Assembly (NCBI GenBank): GCA_011037195.1 | Contig: JAAEAF010006430.1 | Coordinates: 82,307-146,306 of the forward strand | Direction of reading: 5' to 3' | Length of the DNA stretch: 64,000 nucleotides | Origin: Triatoma infestans | Taxonomy: Eukaryota; Arthropoda; Insecta; Hemiptera; Reduviidae | Shown: positions 55,817 through 64,000 of the stretch, piece after piece | Layout of the letters: the number at the start of each line of letters is the position of its first letter | How positions within the stretch are numbered: position 1 is the stretch's first letter | Translations under genes and position numbers: made by a program | Notes under the pieces: model-generated | What the model saw: only the letters and a program-made list of their open reading frames with translations | Databases searched by the model: none | What the model was told of the DNA's origin: nothing

Positions 55817-56743
55817 GTTTTATAGTTAGTGTACCAAATTGAATGAAATTCGTCGGTGTTTTTATGGAGAAAAACTGAAAAAATGTTCAGTATAAATACA
55901 CTTCCGGTTTACTAATTATCTTGAAACTCGAAATTTTGGCAATCTATTTATTTCTAATCAATTTTGTTTGGGTGGTAGAATTGTATAATCATCTATGATA
56001 GCACTTTAGAGGAAACCTAACCCCACCCCTCCCCTAAAATGAATTTTCTCAGAGAAATGTTTTAAGTAAAAGTTGCAGCTCTTTGTGTGTGTAACTGATG
56101 TAAGAAGAAAATTGTTGGAGCCATTTTTGAGAAAATTCAAAAAAGTAAAAAAAAAAAAATCAGTAATGAGGTACTTCCGGTTGAGGAATTTTGACAGATA
56201 ACCTACTATCGGATCCTATTGTGATACCTAAACGGAATACGTAAACGATTTTTCGTTTTTGACTGGTGCTGTTCACACACACACACACAAACACCCAGAC
56301 CATTTTCTAAAAATACTTTTTTAGACTCAGAGGATCTGAAAACTATATTCCCGATGAAAACTCGATATCGAAAATTCGACTCGATTACGATACCTTCTCT
56401 TACTTGAAATAGGAGAAAGTAAATATTCTAAACTGATTTTTTCAAAGAAATGATTAGGTATAAATAATTAGCCAGTCACAGTGTTCAAGAGAAGGTGTGA
56501 AATATGGGTTTATGTTAGGCCAATCAGAAATTGAGAATTTTGTGTTAACAACGCCCACATTTGACACCTTCCTTCTACACTGTGATTGGCTAATTATTTC
56601 TATGAAAAATCTAGTTTAGAATTTTTTTACTGTTTTCCCTCCATAGGTATTTTACGAATTATCGAATTGTGCAATAAAATTTTTTTATAAAAATAATAAA
56701 AAATATCAAGTTATTTCTAACATATTCAATGTTTTATATTATA

Positions 56744-56961
56744 ATTTTTTTTTTTTTTTTAATTTAAGCCGCGTCAACATCTATGGTCATTGGCGCCCGG
56801 AGCCTTCTCAGAGCACTGCCGACCTCCGGACAATGTTCTCTCGTTACGGGCAACACTGTCCATCACCGGACAGTGAGCTGTAGCGGCTCCTAGGAAGAAA
56901 AAATCTAAGTTAAGACTCCGCGTGGGAGTCCAGTACGCTAACCACTTAGCATTCCCTTCCC
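56744..56961 (-). repeat. tRNA-derived SINE copy, B box deleted
   Basis: Same family and orientation as the 54.7-kb copy. The B-box segment is missing between AATCTAAG and ACTCCGCG. Flanked by TTTTATAT at 56732-56739 and 56962-56969. Confidence 0.8.
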
Positions 56962-56974
56962 TTTTATATAATTA

Positions 56975-57405
56975 ATGTGAGTTAGAAAGAAAAAATTCAG
57001 AATTTTCATTCATTGTTGGAAAGAAGCAAAAGAGAATTAGGCGGAAATGCAAGATCCAAGAATTGCAGATTGTAAGTCCGCCATTTTGTATTTGGCCGTT
57101 TACACTAATGGAACAAAATAAATTTGATGTAAACACAATTTTCACGAAATTTTCCCAAAAGAATTCATAATATTCAGTTGAAAAACTTTTCTTAGACCTG
57201 CTGTTTTTGGCTATTCATTGTAGTGACTTTAATTTTATGGAATGGCGCAGTCCACAAAGTATTGAAAGAGTACTGTAAATATGGAAATCTATAATGAGCT
57301 AATGCAATCAAAATCTAGTTCCTCGCAACAACATAAAAAAAGGAATCGAACTCACTAATAGTGCAATTAAACAAATAAATTATAATAAGAAGAAGCGTTA
57401 TATAT
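56975..57405. other. Intergenic DNA
   Basis: 57195-57385 is the reverse complement of 53385-53550 (for example TTAAACAAATAAATTATAAT and AAATCTAGTTCCTCGCAACA). Otherwise nothing. Confidence 0.5.
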
Positions 57406-57410
57406 TGGAG

Positions 57411-58310
57411 TTCTGGTGTGAAACACTCACACAACTTTCTCTTACTGCAGTTTACAAAATTGTAATTGACAAATTTCATAGTTGGTACACCAAATTTAAT
57501 GTTAGTCCCTGTTTTTATGGATAAAATCGCGAAAACTGAAAAACTGTTCAGTAAAAAAGCACTTCCGGTTTATTGATTTCTTGAACCATAACCATATCTC
57601 TCCCCGAAAAGCCCCCTAAAATGAGTTTATCCGGATAAATGTTCCTAATCAAAGGTGTAGCTCTATATATGTGTAGTTCACATAGTTCGTTTAAAGAAAA
57701 TCGTTGGAGCCGTTTTAAAGAAAATAGCAGAAAAATGAAAAATACTTTTCAGTAAAACCGCATTTCACGTCATCCGATTTTTTTCAAACCCGGAATTTCA
57801 ACATTATATTTGATTCTAATGTTATTATCTAATATTATTTAGATGATATAATTTTGTAATAAACTGAAATAGCACTTTAGAGGAAAATGTAACCCCACTC
57901 CTCCCCTAAAAGTGTCCTTAAATGAATTTTTCCGGAGCAATGTTTCAAATAAAAGTTGTACATGTTTGCATGTGTAGTTGATATTCCAAGTTTAAAGAAT
58001 ACCGTTGGTGTCATTTTCGAGAAAATCTGAAAAAAGTGAAAAAACTATTCAGTAAAGTAGTACTTCCGGTTGAGGAATTTTGACGCATAACTTACTTCGG
58101 ATCTCATGGTCATACTTAAACGGATATCAAGTTTGAACTTTCTACGATTTTTCGTTTTTAAGCTATGCAGCTTACGTACACACACAAACCATTTTCTAAA
58201 AACCATATTTTTGGACTCAGGAGACCTCAAAACATGTATTTCCGATGAAAACCCGATATCGAAAATGACAGGATTACAATTTCTCCTTGCAAAGGTTAAT
58301 AAAAAGTACA
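57411..58310 (+). repeat. CTTCCGGT interspersed repeat, best-preserved copy
   Basis: Starts GGTGTGAAACACTCACACAA CTTTCTCTTACTGCAG. It then has three successive sub-units, each with a TTTAAAGAAAATCGTTGG / GAGAAAATC / CAGTAAAG / CACTTCCGGTT pattern. It continues through CAAGTTTGAACTTTCT, a CA-rich stretch, CCATTTTCTAAAAACCA and GGAGACCTCAAAACATG to ATTTCTCCTTGCAA. No coding capacity. Similar DNA covers perhaps a fifth of the window. Confidence 0.85.
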
Positions 58311-58314
58311 AATG

Positions 58315-58980
58315 TTTTAGCGCATTATTTGGGAGTGTATATTGTATACTAGTGAAGAAGGATATTTTTTATTTGACAATTACAGAATGTTGGGAGCACA
58401 AATGACGCTTGTTCAATAAACCGACACGAAATGTGTAGCCAATACATTTTGTGGCCAAATGGTTCGTTCCAGATTTTTTTTTTTTTATTCGAAAATAATA
58501 ATAACAATAATAATTATAGAATTTGACCCACTGCTTATTTAGTGAATGTAATAATTTACTTTCATTACTATTTACAATTACTTGTTCTGCAATATTAGCG
58601 CCACCAGGTCAAGATCAACTTGATACATGCGTCTATATTTTTTACTTTTTTTTGCGTGATCGAGGCCATTACTTACATTCAATTTATTTTTTACTGTTTT
58701 TTGTCCCTAACTGCACGCTCTATGGACAAAGTTACAACTACAAGTTTGGTCTGAGGAAAAGACAATGACCAGTAAGCACCTTTATTGACTTCTTTGTGAT
58801 CATTGAAATCTCCCTCCCACCCGCGACAAGTTTGCGTATTACAGTAGTGAGCTAACAAAAAAATAAAATGCAGTAATAAAGCAATTAACACCAGAATACA
58901 CATTGCCAGGTAGTTTGTTTTGCGATTTTCTCGGAAACAAGTCTAACGAATTTCCTTAAATGTCTTACACTGTCTATTCA
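58315..58980. other. Intergenic DNA
   Basis: Nothing recognised; an AAT run at 58492. Confidence 0.4.
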
Positions 58981-58984
58981 CATA

Positions 58985-59345
58985 ATAACAGCATCAAGAA
59001 TAGCTGCGAGAGCGCTTGACAGAGGGAACAAAGGGCAATCATTGGTTGACCCAAGTAGTAAAAGGATCTCTCGCGATCTATCCAAGAGAGACGGAGTGGC
59101 CTGCTACAGGCTCCTTACCGACCACTAATACCCCCAAGTCCATCTCTGTCCATACGACCCGATATGTGCTCTGTGGAGTAGGTGGCATGGACGGAGACTA
59201 TCTTGACGCGTATTCTACTTTGGAAGACACAAGAAACCGTATCATTCATCTGGACGTAGATCGAAGACAAAGTCAACTATACTGGGCAGCAAGACATCAA
59301 ATAGCTGAAAATGTCATGATTTTGGGCATAATTAAAAAAAATAAA
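58985..59345 (+). pseudogene. LINE 3'-end fragment
   Basis: A GC-rich block reading KRDGVACYRLLTDH, CALCGVGGMDGDYLDA, STLEDTRNRIIHLDVDRRQS and QLYWAARHQIAE. The RLLTGHDxLxxH / CPLCGxxEMDxxHL / ALEDTR pattern is a LINE ORF2 C-terminus. It ends in an A-rich tail (59333-59350). Confidence 0.6.
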
Positions 59346-59474
59346 TAAAAATCGATACACATAAATGCCTAGGCTTTTATTCGAAATATTTCTCCAGGAA
59401 AATAAGTTATTTGGGGGGTTCTGGGGGGGGGGGGTAGTAACGTTAAGTGTTCCTGTAAAATACCAGCTGAATAT

Positions 59475-59660
59475 GATCCGGCAGTGCTGGGTAATATCTG
59501 GGATTTTACCCGTTGTAGCATCTTATTTTTGTTGTTTCCCACCAGACGGATTCTGATCCATCGTCAGAATAAGGCTGTCAAGTCCTTGTTGACAACAGCT
59601 CTATGTTTCTGTCTCGTACCATTGAATGAGGTTACTAGTTATCAATCAATGTTCATTTAC
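59475..59660 (-). repeat. Diverged copy of the foldback/hammerhead-like family
   Basis: On the - strand CTGACGATGGATCAGAATCC (59548-59567), with an end resembling GATATTACCCAGCACTGCCGG at about 59480. Confidence 0.55.
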
Positions 59661-59824
59661 ATTTTTTTGTGCATTAAAATTTAATGCACTATTTAATATT
59701 GTCCAGGTGTTCCATTACTTGAATTGAAATAAATTGTCCAAGAATTGTGCTTACTACTTGTTTTGTAACTAAGTAAATGCAATACATAAGCAATTATTGT
59801 TTCAATTAATTAAGTCCTAGTATC

Positions 59825-60070
59825 AGAGATATTTTCCGTGATAGCCTGCTTCTTTTTGTGGCCAGAGCAGACTTGCACAGAGCAAATTTAGTTGATTTAG
59901 TGTGTCAACTGAATTTGCTCTGTGCAAGTCTCTGTTACCACACTGTTTGACAAAAAACATCCTGATGATGGGCGAACACCCGAAACCGGACGATGGTCAC
60001 AAAAAGAAGCAGGTTATCACGGAAAATATCTCTGATGCTTTCCAGCTGTGCGGAACCAACCTCATCAAGT
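59825..60070. repeat. Foldback element of the same family
   Basis: Left arm ATATTTTCCGTGATAGCCTG, then CAGACTTGCACAGAGCAAAT. The right arm repeats both in reverse (59922-60040) and adds CTGATGATGGG...CCCGAAACCGG (59962-59986), ending GATGCTTTCCAGCTGTGCGG. The left arm lacks the core motif. Confidence 0.75.
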
Positions 60071-60303
60071 CCTAGCAATTCGGAATATTGCTTTCGTATA
60101 CAAATTTCAAATATCAGCAAAATTTGGATTCTTTATGGAAAGAAAAACAGCACCAAGGAATTCTCTGATTGAATTATATTTTATATTTAAAGAAAAACAA
60201 TAGATCGATCTAAATAACTTTGAATCCAGCATAAAAATCAACCCTAACAAATTCCAATACATTGTATACATCTTAAACATAACAATTCTACAACATGCTA
60301 CAC

Positions 60304-60548
60304 CTATTCAATAATCCCATTCCTCCTTATTACGTCTCCAATCATACAAATATGAAGATTTAGCAAAGCCCACATAACAGATTCCATAGTAAACTCTGCC
60401 TTCATCTCAATCCTCAAGCCAAAATGCTCGTTCAATTCTCTCCTAAACGCTCGTTTCTAAGCAATTCTGCAAGACGACTGAATGTCGCTTTGGCCCCGCG
60501 TTCTCTTGGGTATCTAGTTGTCACTACATAACTACCATTCATGACCAT
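60304..60548 (-). pseudogene. Coding-like stretch with one frameshift, unidentified
   Basis: On the - strand an ORF from ATG 60548 reads NGSYVVTTRYPRERGAKATF and SRLAELLRNERL. The frame then shifts and continues RELNEHFGLRIEMKAEFTME, SVMWALLNLH and DVIRRNGIIE to a TAG at 60304. The composition is protein-like and GC-richer than the flanks. It could be a processed pseudogene, a transposase fragment or a real exon pair with an unseen junction. No splice pair at the shift is evident. Confidence 0.35.
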
Positions 60549-60867
60549 CACGTCATTGCTTATTTTAGCTTATTACATTATTATTGTGTACTTGTAACAA
60601 CTATTCAATGAAAAATAATAACAATAATAATAACAAAACGTTGAATATTTAAAAAATATAAAGGAAAGAAAAATATAGAAAATAAAAAATAGATTCATCT
60701 TTTATGAACGTTTTTATTTGTAATTAAAATTAAATTTTTGCTTTTGAATGTGTTTCTATTTTGTTATAAAATATATTTTCTATTTTATTTTTGCAATATA
60801 CCTACAGCACTTAAAATTTTCAATGTATATGATTGCATCATGCTTTTTTTAAAGTATATATTTTCAC

Positions 60868-61004
60868 TTTCTCTTACGTATTGTGATCGTACCATGTTTT
60901 CGAAACTGAGTTTCCACAGGAAATACATGTTTTGGGGTCACCTGAAAAGAAAATTTCTTGATTAATTTGTATTAATTAGAGTGAGAGAAAGTCGTTTGAG
61001 TGTA
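60868..61004 (-). repeat. Both ends only of a CTTCCGGT repeat
   Basis: CTTTCTCTTACGTATTGTG...GGTCACCTG is joined to GAGTGAGAGAAAGTCGTTTG AGTGT, so the inside has been deleted, leaving the two termini. Confidence 0.65.
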
Positions 61005-61210
61005 ACCTTATAACCTTCCCACATACAGTCAACTAATGTGGTTTGTGATATAAACATACATATAGTTGAAGTCAACTCTCTACACGAAATTTATTGTAAA
61101 TCTTACTCTGACTATGGATGCAGTTCCGAAACCGGTCAGAACCAAAACAATGAAGTGTGCTACGACGGATAAAATCGTAGATGTTATCCAGCATTGCGGC
61201 CGATCCAAAC
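61005..61210 (+). repeat. Half-foldback copy of the same family
   Basis: AACCTTATAACCTTCCCACA, AGTCAACTCTCTACACGAA, a mutated core CTGACTATGGA...TTCCGAAACCGGTCAG and the end ATGTTATCCAGCATTGCGG. It abuts a CTTCCGGT repeat end at 61004. Confidence 0.7.
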
Positions 61211-61535
61211 ACTATATTCATTAATAACTAATTCTGATGTGTTTAATAGTTAACAAAATTACTAATATAGACAAAGAGAAGGGGTAGCACGAGTGTTTCA
61301 CGCACACCAGTTTTATTAAGTTGGTCGTATGTGGATTTTATAGCATTTCTATTAGATAAATATTACTAGCCAACTAGATAATCTCAAAGTCAAGTTGTTA
61401 CATCACCAACCAATACGACTGTTGAGAGGAATGTCACTTGACAACAATCAGCTGTTACACATTAACATAGTTGCCATGGTAACAACATTCATTGCCCTCA
61501 AGGTTATTCTTTTCTACATTAATGTGTTATCTATA

Positions 61536-61549
61536 ATATAAGTAAATAA
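61536..61549. repeat. Left target-site duplication of the 61.5-kb LINE
   Basis: ATATAAGTAAATAA, identical to 62234-62247. Confidence 0.85.
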
Positions 61550-62233
61550 TTCCTAGCTTTACAGGCAAATTACCATCTTTTATATAAGGAGTAAGGTATG
61601 ATGTGAATTATGTAGATTCCGAATTGGATCTCTCAATTAAACAAATAATATTTAAAGTACGCGGTGAATTATTACATTTAAATTGTAAGCCGTGGATCAC
61701 AAATCGTGTTAATTTATGTTCATTATGTAACCTGAAGGAAGAGGAAACGACGTGTCATTTTCTGCAGTCTGTCCCATTTTAAAGGAGTTTAGACTCAGTT
61801 TTCTGGGTGAAGAAAGTCTGAGATCTGATGAGGTGGTTTTTCTTCTAAATAATGGGAACTGGATTAACCTGTATAATTTTGTAATTAGTGCACTTAATTA
61901 TAGACAAAGTCTGATAATTTAATTTAATTATGGATACTCATTAATTTAGTATATTCTTTTTTCTTCTTTTATCATGTTTATTTTATTAATTTATTTTCAT
62001 TCATTCAAGTTGTTATTTAAAAAATATCACTTTTTCTTTTCTTTTTTTTTATTGGAAATATTTTACAGTCAAGTCAGATTCATATTATTAATATCTGTTA
62101 TATATTTATATTTGATTTCCTTATTAAATAACTAGACTTCTGGCAGACGGATATCCATGCCATTATGTTTAAAGATATAATTTATGTTATTATTTTCTAT
62201 ATTTTTGTGTCAAATAAACGTTTATTCTATTCT
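61550..62233 (+). mobile_element. 5'-truncated LINE with 14-bp target-site duplication
   Basis: Contains the ORF2 C-terminus ELLHLNCKPWITNRVNLCSL, then CNLKEEETTCHFLQ and FLGEESLRSDEVVFLLNNG to a TAA at about 61920. A 3' UTR ends AATAAACGTTTATTCTATTCTAT. ATATAAGTAAATAA occurs perfectly at 61536-61549 and again at 62234-62247. Together with the TTCTA-type tail this defines both ends of the insertion. Confidence 0.85.
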
Positions 62234-62247
62234 ATATAAGTAAATAA
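62234..62247. repeat. Right target-site duplication of the 61.5-kb LINE
   Basis: ATATAAGTAAATAA directly after the TTCTATTCT tail. Confidence 0.85.
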
Positions 62248-62249
62248 AC

Positions 62250-62790
62250 CTGATGAAAATCATTTGGGATGATCACAAAATTGTATTTTGTGTTATAATA
62301 TTACAAGGGTTCTACAAATATGTTACAATCTAGCTCTTTTGAATTACACAACCACTATTGCCCAATTCATAATACTTAACTAAACAAATGAAAATTAACT
62401 ATATTGTTAAAATGGAAAAGAAAATATATAAATAAAAAAGAAAATAAAACATCAACTCTCAAACTTTTTTCTTTATAAAAGAATGTTTGGAAATTAAAAT
62501 TGATTGATAGTGAGGGCTTAAAGAAAATCATCATAACCATTTTTAAAAAACAAACAATAATCATTCAATAATCACCACTATGGAAATATAGTGTTAGATT
62601 TTGGGATTTGTTTTACCTTAATTTCTCTAAATCGTTTGGCACAATTTATGTGGGCAATTAAATTGAACCTTATACATACCACACTTTGAAAAATTATTCC
62701 AAACAAATGAATAAAGTTACGAGGCAATATTTAAAGAAAAATCGTTGGGGCTATTTTCGAGCGAGAAAATCAGGAAAAACTAAAAAAAAA
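62250..62790. other. AT-rich intergenic DNA
   Basis: Nothing recognised. Confidence 0.45.
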
Positions 62791-62792
62791 AA

Positions 62793-63060
62793 GTGGTGTG
62801 AAACACTCATACAACTTTCTCTTACTGCAGTTTACAAAATTGTAACTGACAAATTTTGTAGTTAGTGCACCATATTTAATGAAATTCATCCGGTTGTTAC
62901 TTTGGAGAAAATCGCAAAAACTGAAAAAAAAAAAAAACATTCAGTAAAGTGATACTTCAGGTTGAGGAATTTTGACAGACAACTTAGTGTCACATCCCAT
63001 GGTATAACGGAATATCAAGTTTGAACTTACTACAATATACTTGCAGTAAGAGTAAGTAAA
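62793..63060 (+). repeat. CTTCCGGT repeat copy, internally deleted
   Basis: TGGTGTGAAACACTCATACA ACTTTCTCTTACTGCAG; GATACTTCAGGTTGAGGAAT; CAAGTTTGAACTTACTACAA; end TGCAGTAAGAGTAAGTAAA. Confidence 0.75.
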
Positions 63061-63349
63061 AAGGAAAATAAACACAAATTGTTTGTGACTAATATGTTTG
63101 ATCAGATGGAAGATGCGTCATATTATCTTGTAATTTAGTTAATTATATTAATAGAGATTATTAATGTTACTAACATTGCAACTCTGTTAATTACATTTCC
63201 CTTTTATTTGCAACCATTTTTATTGGTTATGTAATATTTTCGAGGATTTTTTGTTAATTAGATAGTTAACTGAGTTTATATGTTTATTTAAATTACAAAC
63301 AGTTAAATAGTAAACAATCACTAATGTATTAATTAAACAAGAAATTGAG

Positions 63350-63900
63350 GTTTGAAACATTCACGCGACTTCTCTTTTTATATAATTTTCCAAGTGCAGA
63401 TTGGCAGAGTTTCTTAAAAGACCGGAAATGTATGTTTGAAGGTTCTCTTGAGTAAGAAATAAATGTCTTTAGCGAATAATCTGTACGTCTGTGGGTGAGA
63501 ACAATATATCGCAAAAACGAAAAAGTCGCGGGAAGCTCAAACTTGGGTACCAGCGCATCTGACATGAAAGTTTCGGGCCAAATCCATCGCCCCTGAAATG
63601 CGACTTTTTTTTTTACAGTTTTACGCGATTTTCTTGAAAACATAAATATTTATCCCTTTCAAATATTTTCCTGGAAAAATCGATTTTTTAGGGAGAACAG
63701 AAGGGGGCTAAACTTTTCTGTACAGTACAGTGTACAGTTCTAACGCCTGTATAATATTAATAATATACATTAGATGCATTGCAGAATTCTAAATATGAAG
63801 GAAATCGATTAACATTAAACGTGCGATTTTATAGAATAGGTTTTTATTTTTAATTTTCTTGAAAATGATTATAACGCTTTCAACTTGGCACACTAATTTC
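63350..63900 (-). repeat. CTTCCGGT repeat copy, reverse
   Basis: GAAAAAGTCGCGGGAAGCTC AAACTTGG, AAATGCGACTTTTTTTTTTA and GATTAACATTAAACGTGCGA; diverged. Confidence 0.55.
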
Positions 63901-64000
63901 AAACGTTGCTCTCTACAATGTGATCCATTCTCTTACCTGCCTCTCAGTTGGTAGGCCTGTGGCACTTGTCCCCTCCACCCTGGTACATTTATCTTAGGGC

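Larger units (their letters stand above)
55385..56420 (+). repeat. CTTCCGGT repeat copy split by a foldback element
   Basis: TTCACTCACACAACTTTCTC start, interrupted 55467-55816, then CACTTCCGGTTTACTAATTA, GGTACTTCCGGTTGAGGAAT, CA stretch and TACCTTCTCTTACTTGAAAT AGGAGAAAG. Confidence 0.8.

Overview
This is a 64 kb, AT-rich piece of a repeat-laden animal genome. GT-AG introns, a TATA-type promoter, non-LTR retrotransposons, a mariner, Penelope-like elements, tRNA-derived SINEs and long CA/TA microsatellites all point to an arthropod nuclear genome. The mix of elements and the very abundant diverged CTTCCGGT repeat suggest an insect, perhaps a hemipteran of the planthopper kind; the species is inference only. 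Nothing looks bacterial.

The one host gene I can reconstruct in full is SPO11 (mei-W68 in flies), the meiotic double-strand-break transesterase. It lies on the + strand, 21164-32794, as eight coding exons whose phases join perfectly into 397 codons plus stop. The catalytic tyrosine (Tyr143) and the Toprim residues (Glu228, Asp281, Asp283) are all present. Intron 6 uses a GC donor. Its introns hold an antisense RNase H-bearing LINE, a tRNA-derived SINE, a large inverted repeat, and an unusual array of hairpins with near-identical loops and co-varying stems around an 18-bp minisatellite. A head-to-head gene on the - strand seems to start at 20611 with three tiny phase-compatible exons. Other isolated pieces of host genes are a well-bounded exon at 15240-15378 (-), a TATA box plus first exon at 49089-49280 (+), and a frameshifted coding-like stretch at 60304-60548 (-).

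Region by region. 1-5 kb: CTTCCGGT repeats and two dead LINE copies on the - strand. 6-7 kb and 18.5-19.3 kb: remnants of one RNase H-bearing LINE family. 10.1-11.25 kb: a 45-bp minisatellite. 13.3-14.3 kb: a mariner pseudogene. 20.3-32.8 kb: the SPO11 locus. 33.1-33.7 kb: Jockey-like 3' end. 37-42.1 kb: a nearly full-length I-type LINE (gag with three CCHC knuckles, endonuclease, RT, RNase H) with an in-frame internal deletion. 43 kb: a second copy of the hairpin motif and its 18-bp-like repeat. 53.6-55.2 kb: two partial Penelope-like copies in tandem, one split by a SINE. 55.5-61.2 kb: foldback and half-foldback elements carrying a hammerhead-core-like motif. 61.5-62.25 kb: a 5'-truncated LINE with a perfect 14-bp target-site duplication. 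The rest is AT-rich intergenic DNA with CTTCCGGT copies on both strands.

Apart from SPO11 and its probable divergent neighbour, nothing here works together as a pathway; the window is mostly a record of nested transposition. Homology calls rest on motifs recognised by eye, since no search was possible.
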